A DNA stretch of 64,000 bases from Flavobacterium flavigenum (GCF_027111255.2 NZ_CP114285.2:2108001-2172000), one strand, 5' to 3'. Numbered from the stretch's first letter, positions 16,763 through 26,288 are shown. Numbers and translations: made by a program. Notes: generated by a model from the letters alone, not told the origin.

Positions 16763-17869
16763 ATGCTTATATTTTTACTTTACTTCTTTATTGCTGTTGT
16801 ATTCATACAAATTTTCTACTACTTAGGGATTTTTGGAAAGTTCGCTTTCGGTAAACCTCAAACTATTACGCCCAAAAAACTTCCGGTTTCTGTAATTGTC
16901 TGTGCAAAAAACGAAGAAGAAAATGTAAAAAAATACATTCCGCTTTTAGCAGAACAGAATTATCCTGATTTTGAAATTGTTTTAATTGATGACGCATCAA
17001 GCGATGAAACGTTAGAAGTTTTTGAACAATTTGAAGAGAAATATTCAAACATCCGATTAGTAAAAGTAAAAAATAACGAAGCTTTTTGGGGAAACAAAAA
17101 ATATGCTTTAACATTAGGTATCAAAGCCTCGACAAAAGACTATTTACTTTTTACTGATGCTGATTGCTATCCCGTTTCAAAAGATTGGATCACTGCTATG
17201 AGTTCGCAATTTACAATGAACAAAACAATCGTTTTAGGATATGGAGGTTATGAAAAAAAAGAACGCTCTTTATTGAATAAAATTATACGTTTTGAAACAG
17301 TTCTTACCGCTATGCAATATTTTTCATGGGCTAAAGCAGGACTTCCTTACATGGGTGTAGGAAGAAATTTAGCTTATAAAAAAGAAGAGTTTTTTAATGT
17401 AAATGGATTTATAGATCACATCCAGATTCGTTCCGGTGATGATGATTTATTTGTAAATCAGGCAGCAAACAAAGCAAACACTACTATTGCATATAGCCCT
17501 GAAAGTTTCACTTATTCTAAAGCAAAAGAAACCTATAAAGAATGGTTTACTCAAAAAAGAAGACATGTCGCTACAGCAAATTATTATAAGTTTTTTGATA
17601 AAATACAATTAGGCCTTTTTTACATCTCACAATTATTATTCTTCTTATTAGTTATTATTTTATTGGCTTTCCAATTCCAATGGATTGCTGTATTGGCACT
17701 ATTGGCAACCCGATACACGATCACCTGGATTGTAATTGGGTTTTCAGCCGGAAAATTAAAAGAAAATGACTTAAAAGTTTGGTTTCCTATTGTTGAAATT
17801 GTGCTTATATTCACGCAAATCAATATCTTTATAACTAATCTTTTTTCAAAACCAGTAAATTGGAAATAA
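16763..17869 (+). CDS. Glycosyltransferase family 2 membrane protein
   Basis: A 368-residue processive-type GT2. An N-terminal hydrophobic anchor (about 1-24) precedes the GT-A domain with VSVIVCAKNEEENVKKYIP, the first Asp motif VLIDDASSDET, the DXD-type LLFTDADCYP (about 129-138) and the acceptor region GDDDLFVNQ, followed by TQKRRH in the place of QXXRW. Two or three C-terminal membrane segments follow (about 284-350). Acceptor and product are unknown; envelope glycan or lipid synthesis is inferred. Its last codons overlap the next gene by 10 bp. Confidence 0.88.
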   Translation: MLIFLLYFFIAVVFIQIFYYLGIFGKFAFGKPQTITPKKLPVSVIVCAKNEEENVKKYIPLLAEQNYPDFEIVLIDDASSDETLEVFEQFEEKYSNIRLVKVKNNEAFWGNKKYALTLGIKASTKDYLLFTDADCYPVSKDWITAMSSQFTMNKTIVLGYGGYEKKERSLLNKIIRFETVLTAMQYFSWAKAGLPYMGVGRNLAYKKEEFFNVNGFIDHIQIRSGDDDLFVNQAANKANTTIAYSPESFTYSKAKETYKEWFTQKRRHVATANYYKFFDKIQLGLFYISQLLFFLLVIILLAFQFQWIAVLALLATRYTITWIVIGFSAGKLKENDLKVWFPIVEIVLIFTQINIFITNLFSKPVNWK

Positions 17870-18411
17870 ATTCTAAAATAGAAAAAGCAAAACAAGGCGA
17901 TCAGATCGCCTTTACTTTTTTATTAGATTTTTATTGGAATGAAGTGTACGGATTTATGCTCAAACGTACAGAAAATGAAACTGTAGCCGAAGATATTACC
18001 ATTGAAACTTTTTCAAAAGCTTTTGACAAAATCGCAAGTTATAACCCGGAATTTCAATTCAACACCTGGTTAATCAGTATTGCAAAAAATGTTTACATTG
18101 ATTTACTTCGCAAAAAGAAATCCAGTCTTTTTATAGAAATAACTGACAACGAAGATCAGCAGGCATACAACATTGCCGACCCTACCCCATCTGCCGAGGA
18201 TGCATTAATTAAGGAGCAAAATTTATCCCGTCTGCTTTTATGCATCAAAGAATTAAAACCCCATTATCAGGAAGTCATTCAGTTACGATATTTTCAGGAA
18301 ATGACATATCAGGAGATTGCACTCAAAATAAATGAGCCTTTAAGCAATGTAAAAGTAAAATTACTTCGGGCTAAAAAATTATTGGCAGAAATTATCGAAC
18401 GTAACAGGTAA
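17860..18411 (+). CDS. ECF-type RNA polymerase sigma factor
   Basis: A 183-residue sigma-70 family protein with region 2 (residues 8-85, including AEDITIETFSKAFDKIASY and FNTWLISIAKNVYIDLLRKKK) and region 4 (about 124-180, LKPHYQEVIQLRYFQEMTYQEIA then a recognition helix with NVKVKLLRAKKLL). The start is TTG at 17860, overlapping the GT2 stop by 10 bp; no in-frame ATG occurs before region 2 is already interrupted. No anti-sigma gene follows: the next gene is a TonB-type protein, so the control of this factor is not evident from its neighbours. Confidence 0.9.
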   Translation: MEINSKIEKAKQGDQIAFTFLLDFYWNEVYGFMLKRTENETVAEDITIETFSKAFDKIASYNPEFQFNTWLISIAKNVYIDLLRKKKSSLFIEITDNEDQQAYNIADPTPSAEDALIKEQNLSRLLLCIKELKPHYQEVIQLRYFQEMTYQEIALKINEPLSNVKVKLLRAKKLLAEIIERNR

Positions 18412-18568
18412 TTCATTATCTTTAATAAAAGAATAAGATATCAATAATTTTATTCTTAAAAAAACCCACATTCCACATACCAAACGTTCTTTGTTTTCGT
18501 TATTAGTCAAACTAAAAACCTGTCATGCTTATGATTTAATGTTACTTAACCTTTTAAATCTAATTACT

Positions 18569-19405
18569 ATGTCTAAATTAAGCCTTTACGAAACCAAATG
18601 GACTGATCTTGTTTTCGAGAATAAAAACAAAGAGTACGGCGCGTACCAATTACGTCAGGAGAATACCAAAACAACTGTTACTGCACTTTTTACAGCATTA
18701 TTATTGATCGCTACATTGGGAGCTATATCTGTTGTAATCAACAAATTTAGACCTGTTGATATTACAGCTCAGCAACCTACAATTTTTGATGACCCGCTAG
18801 TTCCAGTAAATATGGATCCAACAATTGTACAGCCAAAAACAGAAGAACCAATTGCTCCACCTATGCAGGAAAGCGCTCCGGCATCAACTGAAGTACAATT
18901 AGTAAATCCGGTAGTAGCTCCAACTCATGAAGCAACACCGGAAGTTATCGCACCAAACACAAATAATGCTTCTACAGTAGATAATACTTCTGCCGGAACA
19001 GGAACCGTAGTGAATACATTACCAACAACCGGCGGTAATGGAACGGGAGGAGAAGCGACTGCATCAGCAGGTGATGGTAATTCGGTTGTAAGCACCGCTA
19101 TATTAGACAAAATGCCTGAATTCCCAGGCGGAATGGCGAAGTTCTACACTTATGTTGGTAACAACTTCAACAAACCTGAACTGGACGCTGAAAGAACATT
19201 GAGGGTATATGTTTCTTTTGTTATCGAAAAAGATGGTTCAATGACTGACATCACAGTAAAAAATGATCCAGGTTACGGTTTAGGAAAAGAAGCTATACGT
19301 GTTCTAAAATCATTAAAAACAAAATGGACTCCTGGAATATTGGAAGGAAAGCCAGTGCGAACAGCATATAATCTTCCAATCACGATAAAAACAGAAATGG
19401 AATAA
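18569..19405 (+). CDS. TonB-like energy transducer
   Basis: A 278-residue protein. The cytoplasmic start MSKLSLYETKWTDLVFENKNKEYGAYQLR is typical of Bacteroidota TonB proteins. A membrane helix follows (about 43-62), then a Pro/Thr/Ala-rich periplasmic spacer (about 75-170) and a C-terminal TonB domain from KMPEFPGGMAKFYTYV to the end, with YVSFVIEKDGSMTDI. TonB passes proton-motive energy from ExbBD to outer-membrane receptors such as those at 41513 and 47712. ATG 18569 is chosen because upstream codons encode no conserved sequence. ExbB/ExbD are not in the window. Confidence 0.9.
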   Translation: MSKLSLYETKWTDLVFENKNKEYGAYQLRQENTKTTVTALFTALLLIATLGAISVVINKFRPVDITAQQPTIFDDPLVPVNMDPTIVQPKTEEPIAPPMQESAPASTEVQLVNPVVAPTHEATPEVIAPNTNNASTVDNTSAGTGTVVNTLPTTGGNGTGGEATASAGDGNSVVSTAILDKMPEFPGGMAKFYTYVGNNFNKPELDAERTLRVYVSFVIEKDGSMTDITVKNDPGYGLGKEAIRVLKSLKTKWTPGILEGKPVRTAYNLPITIKTEME

Positions 19406-19413
19406 CAACCAAT

Positions 19414-19445
19414 AAAAAAGCAGAATTCAGGTTCTGCTTTTTTTT
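19414..19445 (+). terminator. Rho-independent terminator after the tonB-like gene
   Basis: Stem AAAAAAGCAGAA (19414-19425) with TTCTGCTTTTTT (19432-19443) around a 6-nt loop, running into a T tract. It lies 9 nt after the stop codon. Confidence 0.9.
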
Positions 19446-19577
19446 GTGCAAATTTTTATCATAACAAATGGAATACAATTAAACTTAATTTCTTAATCGT
19501 AAAAAACATTCCTTTATATTTAATTACTTTTACAACTGTTAAAAACATATTAGTTGTATAACATTAAAAACTAAAAA

Positions 19578-19958
19578 ATGGGAATATTTTCAGCTATCCT
19601 TGGTAACGCAAGTTCTGTAAGCCAGGAAGATTTAATTAAAAAATACGGACAGCTTTTGACTGATAATGAGCAATTTGAAATAGGATTCAAATTAATCCGT
19701 GACACTTTTATCTTTACAAACAAAAGATTAATTTTAGTTGACGTACAGGGAATCACAGGCAGCAAAACAGAATATAAATCAATTACATATAAAAGCATTA
19801 CACGATTTAGTGTAGAAACTGCCGGAACTTTTGACCTTGATGCCGAATTAAAAATTTGGGTTTCCAGCGAATTACAGCCAAGCATTGTAAAACAATTCAA
19901 TAAATCGGTAAATGTATATGATGTTCAAAAAGTATTAGCACATCACGTTTTAGGTTAA
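19578..19958 (+). CDS. Bacterial PH-domain protein (YvbH-like/DUF1696 type)
   Basis: A 126-residue soluble protein with the bacterial pleckstrin-homology pattern: EQFEIGFKLIRDTFIFTNKRLILVDVQG, then the conserved KTEYKSITYKSITRFSVETAGTFDLDAELKIW, ending in a short helix. The family (bPH_1) is widespread, forms ring-like oligomers in known structures and has no assigned function. The gene stands alone between a terminator upstream and a shared bidirectional terminator downstream. Confidence 0.85.
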   Translation: MGIFSAILGNASSVSQEDLIKKYGQLLTDNEQFEIGFKLIRDTFIFTNKRLILVDVQGITGSKTEYKSITYKSITRFSVETAGTFDLDAELKIWVSSELQPSIVKQFNKSVNVYDVQKVLAHHVLG

Positions 19959-19967
19959 TCTCAAAAT

Positions 19968-20010
19968 AAAAAACCCGACAAATTTAAACTGTCGGGTTTC
20001 TTTCTTTTTA
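19968..20010. terminator. Bidirectional terminator between the PH-domain and M48 genes
   Basis: Stem AAACCCGACA (19971-19980) with TGTCGGGTTT (19990-19999). T-rich on the + side (TTTCTTTCTTTTT) and A-rich on the left, so T-rich on the minus strand. It serves two convergent genes ending at 19958 and 20022. Confidence 0.9.
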
Positions 20011-20021
20011 ATCAAAAACAA

Positions 20022-20897
20022 TTATTTCTTTTTAGTAATTGTTTTCTTTGTGGTTGTCTTTTTTGTAGTAGTTGTTTTTTTAACTGGTACAGTATTGTCT
20101 ATTTTTTGCTGCACATAGGATTTATATACTCCATCTTTTTCAGCTCTCTTTTTAGCATCTTCCGCTCTTTGTTTTGAGTCCGGGTGCGAACTCATCATTT
20201 TTTCTAAAAATGATGCTTCATTGCCTTCACTCATTTTGGCTAAAATCCTGAAAGCTGATTCTTCAGCATTAACGTTATAACCATTTTTTTTCATAAAATC
20301 ATAGGCAAATAAATCTGCTTCAGATTCTTGTTTACGACTATGTTTGCTATCAATCATAGCACTTCCAATTTTACCCAGCTGACTATCCGTAATACTTGAA
20401 ATTGTTGCAGACTGTGAAGAAACCCCATCAATCAAAGCTTCTTTTTGATAAGCTGCACGCATAGCATCTCTTGAATCATTATTAGCAACGTGACCAATTT
20501 CATGACCAATTACAGCCAGCAGTTCATTATCATCCATAATATCCATTAGTCCGGAATACACACGTACACTTCCATCCGCTGTTGCAAATGCATTTACTTC
20601 TTTTAATTTGTACACTTTATAGTTCAAAGTATAACCTTCACCGGAAGTATGTTTTCCAAAAAGCCTGTTCAATCTTAGTGTGTACGGATCATTTGGCCCT
20701 GCAACTTGATTTTCAGCATCTAATTTATCTACGGCCTCTTTAGATAATTTAGCCGCATCTGCATTTGTCAGACTAAAACTAGCCACTCCTTTTTGAACTG
20801 CCCCTATTGCTTTTTCACCAAAGTTAATCTGCGCCTGTACTTTTGTAAAGCTCAAAGAAGCGAATAGAATCCCTAGAACTATAAATTTATTTTTCAT
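20022..20897 (-). CDS. M48 family metalloprotease, secreted
   Basis: A 291-residue protein with a Sec signal peptide (1-22, cleavage probably after VQA). The zinc motif HEIGH (132-136) and the third ligand in ESEAD (Glu193) identify an M48-type peptidase, related to BepA/LoiP-like envelope quality-control proteases. The C-terminus is a low-complexity Lys/Thr tail built of KKTTT-like units (about 272-291). It is monocistronic: a terminator lies immediately downstream and a TATATTTG -7 element upstream at 20921-20928. No lipobox Cys is seen, so it is predicted soluble in the periplasm. Confidence 0.92.
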   Translation of the reverse strand: MKNKFIVLGILFASLSFTKVQAQINFGEKAIGAVQKGVASFSLTNADAAKLSKEAVDKLDAENQVAGPNDPYTLRLNRLFGKHTSGEGYTLNYKVYKLKEVNAFATADGSVRVYSGLMDIMDDNELLAVIGHEIGHVANNDSRDAMRAAYQKEALIDGVSSQSATISSITDSQLGKIGSAMIDSKHSRKQESEADLFAYDFMKKNGYNVNAEESAFRILAKMSEGNEASFLEKMMSSHPDSKQRAEDAKKRAEKDGVYKSYVQQKIDNTVPVKKTTTTKKTTTKKTITKKK

Positions 20898-21111
20898 CTT
20901 TTTTTAATTTAATTACAGAGCAAATATACTTAGAACTAAAAATATAAAATGGTTTATATTTATTTCTTTTAACCGTTAAACAATCACAAATACATTACTT
21001 TATTAAAATTAAACCTTAATATATCCCATAAAATTAACAAATTACCGATAATCAACCAATAAAATCGATAACATAACAATTAGTCACATCACTTACTTAT
21101 ACAACTTTGCG

Positions 21112-21119
21112 TATATTTG
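21112..21119 (+). promoter_or_regulatory. Putative -7 promoter element of lipA
   Basis: TATATTTG, a perfect TANNTTTG match, lies 18 nt before the lipA ATG. No convincing TTTG is seen at the -33 distance. Confidence 0.45.
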
Positions 21120-21137
21120 TACTTTCAATTTTAATGT

Positions 21138-22004
21138 ATGGAAACTGTTGTCGAAAATATACCTGCCGGAAAACCTAAATGGTTAAAAGTAAAACTTCCG
21201 ATTGGTCAAAAATACACTGAACTTCGCGGTTTGGTAGATAAATATAGCTTAAATACGATCTGTACTTCAGGAAGCTGTCCTAACATGGGAGAATGCTGGG
21301 GTGAAGGAACAGCAACTTTTATGATTTTAGGAAATGTCTGTACACGTTCTTGCGGTTTTTGTGGTGTAAAAACAGGAAGACCGGAAACAGTAGACTGGGA
21401 TGAACCGGAAAAAGTAGCACGTTCTATCAAAATAATGAACATTAAACATGCTGTAATCACAAGTGTGGACAGAGATGATTTAAAAGATGGCGGTTCTATT
21501 ATCTGGATCGAAACCGTAAAAGCAATTCGCCGCATGAACCCAAACACAACCCTTGAAACTTTAATTCCGGATTTCCAGGGAATTGAAAGAAATCTGGACC
21601 GAATTGTAGAAGCAAATCCTGAGGTGGTTTCCCACAACATGGAAACAGTAAGACGTTTGACCCGTGAAGTACGTATTCAGGCCAAATATGACCGTAGTTT
21701 AGAAGTATTACGCTACTTAAAAGAAAAGGGAATCAACAGAACAAAATCAGGAATTATGTTAGGGCTTGGTGAAACAGAAGAAGAAGTTTTTCAAACCATG
21801 ACTGATTTACGCAATGCAAATGTTGACGTAGTAACTATTGGCCAATATTTACAGCCAAGCAAAAAACATTTACCTGTAAAAGAGTTTATTACTCCTGAAC
21901 AATTTGCCCGATATGAAAAATTTGGACTTGAACTAGGATTCCGCCATGTAGAGAGCGGTCCTCTTGTTCGATCCTCTTATAAAGCACAAAAACATATATT
22001 GTAA
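21138..22004 (+). CDS. lipA: Lipoyl synthase
   Basis: LipA is a radical-SAM enzyme that inserts two sulfurs into octanoyl chains on lipoyl-dependent enzyme subunits. The 288-residue protein has the auxiliary cluster motif [12 protein letters not shown] (Cys42, 47, 53), the radical-SAM motif CTRSCGFC (Cys68, 72, 75) and the C-terminal RSSY motif containing the Ser ligand of the auxiliary cluster. All cluster ligands are present. No lipB or protein-lipoylation gene is adjacent. A gap gene follows 61 nt downstream on the same strand. Confidence 0.97.
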   Translation: METVVENIPAGKPKWLKVKLPIGQKYTELRGLVDKYSLNTICTSGSCPNMGECWGEGTATFMILGNVCTRSCGFCGVKTGRPETVDWDEPEKVARSIKIMNIKHAVITSVDRDDLKDGGSIIWIETVKAIRRMNPNTTLETLIPDFQGIERNLDRIVEANPEVVSHNMETVRRLTREVRIQAKYDRSLEVLRYLKEKGINRTKSGIMLGLGETEEEVFQTMTDLRNANVDVVTIGQYLQPSKKHLPVKEFITPEQFARYEKFGLELGFRHVESGPLVRSSYKAQKHIL

Positions 22005-22065
22005 AAAGTTTATCCGGTTAATCCCTAATTTGTTTTGACCGATTAAACAAATCACAGAATAAAAT

Positions 22066-23064
22066 TTGAAAAGTAGAATTGCTATAAATGGTTTTGGAAG
22101 AATCGGCAGAAATTTATTTCGATTACTTATAAACCATCCTGAAATTGAAGTTGTTGCAATCAATGATATTGCAGATAATAAAACGATGTCGCATTTGGTA
22201 AAATATGACAGTATTCATGGAGTTTTGCCTTTTGCAGTATCTCATGATGAAAAAAGCATAATCGTGGATAAAAAACATTATTTATTCTTTCATGAAAATA
22301 AGATTTCAAATTTAGACTGGAAAAGTCATAATATTGATTTTGTAATTGAATCAACGGGAAAATATAAAACCCACGAAGAATTAAATACACATATTGAAGC
22401 AGGGGCTAAAAGAGTAATTCTTTCTGCGCCGTCTGAAGTAGATACCATAAAAACTGTTGTTTTAGGAGTAAATGAAGGGATTTTGGACGGAAGTGAAAAA
22501 ATTGTTTCGAATGCGAGCTGTACAACAAACAATGCAGCCCCAATGATCAAAATAATTGACGAGTTGTGTGGCATTGAACAAGCTTACATTACAACAATTC
22601 ACTCTTATACGACCGATCAGAGTTTGCACGATCAGCCGCATAAAGATTTAAGAAGAGCAAGAGGAGCCAGCCAGTCGATTGTTCCTACAACAACAGGAGC
22701 AGCTAAGGCACTTACAAAAATCTTCCCAAATCTGCATCAAAAGATTGGAGGCTGTGGTATTAGGGTTCCGGTACCGGACGGCTCTTTAACAGACATTACG
22801 TTCAACGTAAAACGCGCTGTAACTATCGAAGAAATTAATGATGCTTTTCAAAATGCATCAAAAACATATTTAAAAAACATATTAGATTACACAGAAGATC
22901 CAATCGTATCAGTAGATGTAATAGGCAATACAAATTCATGCCTATTTGACTCTCAACTAACTTCTGTCATTGATAAAATGGTAAAAGTGGTTGGCTGGTA
23001 TGATAATGAGATAGGTTATTCATCAAGGCTTATCGATTTAATTTTGCTGATGAAAAAAACATAA
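22066..23064 (+). CDS. gap: Type I glyceraldehyde-3-phosphate dehydrogenase
   Basis: GAPDH converts glyceraldehyde-3-phosphate to 1,3-bisphosphoglycerate with NAD. The 332-residue protein starts at TTG 22066 with RIAINGFGRIGR, the Rossmann motif; AIND (31-34) suggests NAD preference. The catalytic Cys152 lies in SNASCTTNNAAP, where the usual NCLAP is NNAAP. The catalytic His follows in TTIHSYTTDQ. The second Cys is lost, which is tolerated in many GAPDHs. Such a gap outside the glycolytic operon suggests a second isozyme, perhaps gluconeogenic; this is an inference since I cannot see other copies. Confidence 0.93.
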   Translation: MKSRIAINGFGRIGRNLFRLLINHPEIEVVAINDIADNKTMSHLVKYDSIHGVLPFAVSHDEKSIIVDKKHYLFFHENKISNLDWKSHNIDFVIESTGKYKTHEELNTHIEAGAKRVILSAPSEVDTIKTVVLGVNEGILDGSEKIVSNASCTTNNAAPMIKIIDELCGIEQAYITTIHSYTTDQSLHDQPHKDLRRARGASQSIVPTTTGAAKALTKIFPNLHQKIGGCGIRVPVPDGSLTDITFNVKRAVTIEEINDAFQNASKTYLKNILDYTEDPIVSVDVIGNTNSCLFDSQLTSVIDKMVKVVGWYDNEIGYSSRLIDLILLMKKT

Positions 23065-23090
23065 GATTCCATTATAAAAAGTATTGCATT

Positions 23091-24977
23091 ATGAAATACG
23101 TTTTTATTTTTATCAGTTTTTTTTCCACCCTTTTGTATTCGCAGGCTAAACCGAATACAAATACTCTTTTGCATGATAACAAATCGTCCAGCCCAGATAA
23201 AAAAGCTGTCGATATTGTTGGCAAATCGGATTACGGAAATTCTTATGAATATTCGAATTTCCAGAAAGCGATGTCTTTCAAATTGTTAAAAAAATACGAT
23301 TTAGCTTCTAAAACACTAAAAGAAATAATCCGGAGTCCGGAAAATACCAAAACTTCAGCAATCAAGTCAGAATCCTATTATCAACTTGGATTACTAGAAA
23401 CGCAATTAAAGAAAAGTGATTCCGCTATTTTATACTTTAATAAAGCTTTGGATTTAAATGCAAAAACTCAAAATTTAAAACAAAAAGCCAGTATTATATT
23501 AGCAATAAGTCAATATTATAAAAACAAAAAGGAATTCGAACGTGCTTACAACTATCTAAACGAACATTTTCAGATTGAACAGAATATTCTAAAATTAAAG
23601 AATAGTAAATCCAATGCTGATAAATATAAAAAAATCAATGAAGTTCATCTTTTAAACGAAGAAAGAAGAATAAATGAAGAAAAAGCACAGATTAAAACAT
23701 ACAGATACTCCAAATTAATCAGTATTCTGGCTATTGCACTAATTTCTATTTTATCACTACTAAGTCTTGCTCTCTACAAAAACAATGTTATCAGAAACCA
23801 AAATAATTTACTTTTAAGAGAAAAAAATAAAGAGCTTATTCTGGCAAAAAATAAAGCCGAAGAAGCTTCAAAAGCCAGATCTGAGTTTTTATCTACAGTA
23901 AGCCATGAACTTCGAACCCCATTAAATGCAATTAATGGTATTGCACATTTATTACTTGAAGAAAATCCCAAAGAATCACAATTAAAATATTTAGATTCGT
24001 TAAAATTCTCCGGAAATTACCTCACTACATTTATCAATGAAATACTTGAAATCAACAAAATTGATTCAAGTAAAATTGAAATAGAAAAAATTAGCTTTGA
24101 CTTAAAAGCTTTACTTAACAATATCCAGAATTCGTTAAAAGAGTTAGCAGCTGCAAATGACAATGATTTCTTACTGGACATAGACGATGCTATTCCGGAT
24201 AATTTAATTGGCGACACAACAAAGCTTTCACAGATTATCCTGAATTTAATCAACAATGCATTAAAGTTTACTCAAAACGGACAAGTCATAGTTATTGCTA
24301 AGCTACATGCACTCGAAAATGAAAAAGCGACGGTTTATTTTGAAATAACTGATACCGGAATCGGAATCCCAAAAGACAAGCAGAAAAAAGTCTTTGAAAG
24401 TTTTTCACAAGGTTCTGTAGAAGTAAATCGCAAATATGGCGGAACAGGCTTAGGCCTTACCATTGTAAAAAAGCTCATTCACCTCTTAGGAGGCAAAATT
24501 CATTTAGAAAGTGAAGTGGGTAAAGGTTCTACATTTAATTTTAAATTAAACTTTGATATCAGCAAAAGCCCATTAGAAAAAATTCAGGAGACAAGACATT
24601 ATAATGATGACCAGTTAAAAAACAAACTCATTTTATTGATTGAAGACAATAAAATCAATCAGATGATCACCAGAAAAATGCTCGAAAACAAATCTATATC
24701 TTGTGAAATACTTGATAATGGAGAGGAAGCAATCGAATTACTAAAAACAAAAAGTTTTGATTTAATTTTAATGGATGTCCACTTACCAGGCATAAATGGC
24801 ACAACAGCCACTCAGCTAATCCGGGAATTCGACAAAAGAACACCAATCATTGCCCTTACCGCCATTTCACTGGACGAAAACAGAGAACAGCTTTTATCTT
24901 TTGGAATGAATGATGTGATTACAAAACCTTTTGTGCCTGATATATTCTACAATACTATTGCTCAATTCTTTGATTAA
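23091..24977 (+). CDS. Hybrid sensor histidine kinase with TPR sensor and C-terminal receiver
   Basis: A 628-residue membrane kinase. A signal peptide (1-17) leads to periplasmic TPR-like helices (about 50-175), a membrane helix (about 206-226) and a short coiled coil. HisKA follows with FLSTVSHELRTPLNAI (phospho-His in SHELR), then HATPase_c with LINNALKFTQNG, DTGIGIP and GTGLGLTIVKKL. A receiver domain (about 512-628) has LLIEDNKINQ, the phosphoacceptor in LILMDVHLPG and ITKPF. There is no output domain, so the signal is probably passed on by phosphotransfer. It begins 26 nt after gap. Confidence 0.93.
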   Translation: MKYVFIFISFFSTLLYSQAKPNTNTLLHDNKSSSPDKKAVDIVGKSDYGNSYEYSNFQKAMSFKLLKKYDLASKTLKEIIRSPENTKTSAIKSESYYQLGLLETQLKKSDSAILYFNKALDLNAKTQNLKQKASIILAISQYYKNKKEFERAYNYLNEHFQIEQNILKLKNSKSNADKYKKINEVHLLNEERRINEEKAQIKTYRYSKLISILAIALISILSLLSLALYKNNVIRNQNNLLLREKNKELILAKNKAEEASKARSEFLSTVSHELRTPLNAINGIAHLLLEENPKESQLKYLDSLKFSGNYLTTFINEILEINKIDSSKIEIEKISFDLKALLNNIQNSLKELAAANDNDFLLDIDDAIPDNLIGDTTKLSQIILNLINNALKFTQNGQVIVIAKLHALENEKATVYFEITDTGIGIPKDKQKKVFESFSQGSVEVNRKYGGTGLGLTIVKKLIHLLGGKIHLESEVGKGSTFNFKLNFDISKSPLEKIQETRHYNDDQLKNKLILLIEDNKINQMITRKMLENKSISCEILDNGEEAIELLKTKSFDLILMDVHLPGINGTTATQLIREFDKRTPIIALTAISLDENREQLLSFGMNDVITKPFVPDIFYNTIAQFFD

Positions 24978-24991
24978 ACTCAATTCTGAAA

Positions 24992-26002
24992 TTAACCTTT
25001 CACATAATTCAAAATAGTAGCGTCAAAATTTTGCTGATGATTGACAAAAGTACTTTTTATAGGCAAATAATACAATTTCGAAATCATCCGGACATCTTTC
25101 AACCGAACGTAATCTTTTTCAGTTGTAATGATTTTTTTGCCTTGAGCCTTATTCTGAATTTCATTCAAGTTTGTTTCAGAAAAATGATGATGATCAGGAA
25201 AAATCAGGCATTCATCATTTTCAGTTTTTAGAAAATCAAAAAAAGGTTTCGGTTTTGCAATTCCGGCTAAAAGCACTTTTGATTCTGATTTTATTTCGGT
25301 TACAGCTATTTTGTCTTCCAAATTATAAATTGAATCATCATACTCTATAAAAGTAAAATAAAGTTGTTGTGAGCAATTTAAATTTAATTTTAAACGGATT
25401 TCTTCCTGCTTTTCATCAGACAGGTTTTTAGGGCACTTTGTAACGACAATAATATTGGCTCTCCTGGCTCCACTTCTGCTCTCCCGTAAATTTCCAGTTG
25501 GCAGTATAAAATCATCTGCATACAAATCATCAAATGCAGTCAATAAAATATAAAACCCGGCTTTTACTTTTCGGTGCTGATAAGCATCATCCAGTAAAAT
25601 AATTTCAGGCTTATTCTTTTGTGAAAGCAATTGCTTGATTCCATTGGTTCTGTTTGCGTCAACCGCCACCTGAATATTGGGGAATTTTTGATAAAACTGA
25701 AAAGGTTCATCTCCCAGAATTTCAGCATTTGAATTATTGCCGGCCAAAACAAAACCTTCCGATTTTCTCTTGTAACCACGGCTTAAAGTAGCCACTTTGT
25801 ATTGATTCGACAATAATCGGATTAAGTATTCTATTTGTGGCGTTTTACCTGTTCCTCCAACACTTAAATTACCAACGGCTATAACCGGGATATCAAATGA
25901 AGTTGATTTTAAAATTGCTTTATCAAAAAGGAAATTACGAATTGAATTAATGAATCCGTATAAAATGGCAAACGGGAAAAGTATATATCGGAGTAATTTC
26001 AT
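24992..26002 (-). CDS. lpxK: Tetraacyldisaccharide 4'-kinase
   Basis: LpxK phosphorylates the 4' position of tetraacyldisaccharide-1-phosphate, the sixth step of lipid A synthesis, at the inner membrane. With ATG at 26002 the protein is 336 residues, starting MKLLRYILFPFAILYGF, a membrane-associated N-terminus. The P-loop region is AVGNLSVGGTGKTP (42-55). Conserved DDAYQHRKV and LRE motifs and TTEKDYVRL near the end match LpxK. The longer ORF start is rejected because it would overlap the toxin gene. The toxin gene ends 4 nt upstream, so the two may be co-transcribed. Confidence 0.95.
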   Translation of the reverse strand: MKLLRYILFPFAILYGFINSIRNFLFDKAILKSTSFDIPVIAVGNLSVGGTGKTPQIEYLIRLLSNQYKVATLSRGYKRKSEGFVLAGNNSNAEILGDEPFQFYQKFPNIQVAVDANRTNGIKQLLSQKNKPEIILLDDAYQHRKVKAGFYILLTAFDDLYADDFILPTGNLRESRSGARRANIIVVTKCPKNLSDEKQEEIRLKLNLNCSQQLYFTFIEYDDSIYNLEDKIAVTEIKSESKVLLAGIAKPKPFFDFLKTENDECLIFPDHHHFSETNLNEIQNKAQGKKIITTEKDYVRLKDVRMISKLYYLPIKSTFVNHQQNFDATILNYVKG

Positions 26003-26006
26003 AAAA

Positions 26007-26288
26007 TTATTTATGAGAATAATGACCTTTTGCTGAAACGACAAAAACTGTAACAGTATCATCTTCCAAATAGTATATCATTCTGTCTTTTTGATTTATA
26101 CGCCTGGACCAAAATCCAGTAAGTTCATATTTTAAAGGTTCAGGATTTCCAATTCCCTCAAAAGGAGTCTGGGAAAGCTCTAAGAGAATTTTTTCAATAT
26201 TTTTTATACTTTTTTTATCTCCTGATTTATAGTGCTGAATAATCTGCTTTTTTGCTAATTCTTTTATTTCAATCCTAAACTTCCCCAT
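26007..26288 (-). CDS. YoeB/Txe-type toxin (ribosome-dependent mRNA interferase)
   Basis: A 93-residue RelE-superfamily toxin aligned with E. coli YoeB over TPFEG-G-PEPLK-L-GFWSRRI. The catalytic positions are conserved: Glu50, Arg69 and the C-terminal His89 correspond to YoeB Glu46, Arg65 and His83. YoeB cleaves mRNA in the ribosomal A site. Its ATG lies inside the end of the antitoxin frame (25-bp overlap), the usual coupling in toxin-antitoxin operons. It ends 4 nt before the lpxK start, so read-through could join the toxin to an essential gene. Confidence 0.88.
   Translation of the reverse strand: MGKFRIEIKELAKKQIIQHYKSGDKKSIKNIEKILLELSQTPFEGIGNPEPLKYELTGFWSRRINQKDRMIYYLEDDTVTVFVVSAKGHYSHK

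Noticed and set aside
19571..19900. 109-codon open frame opposite the PH-domain gene
   Set aside because: It is a shadow frame; the + strand encodes a recognisable bPH domain.
21206..21640. Long antisense open frame opposite lipA
   Set aside because: It is a shadow of the conserved lipA coding frame and shows no recognisable protein features.
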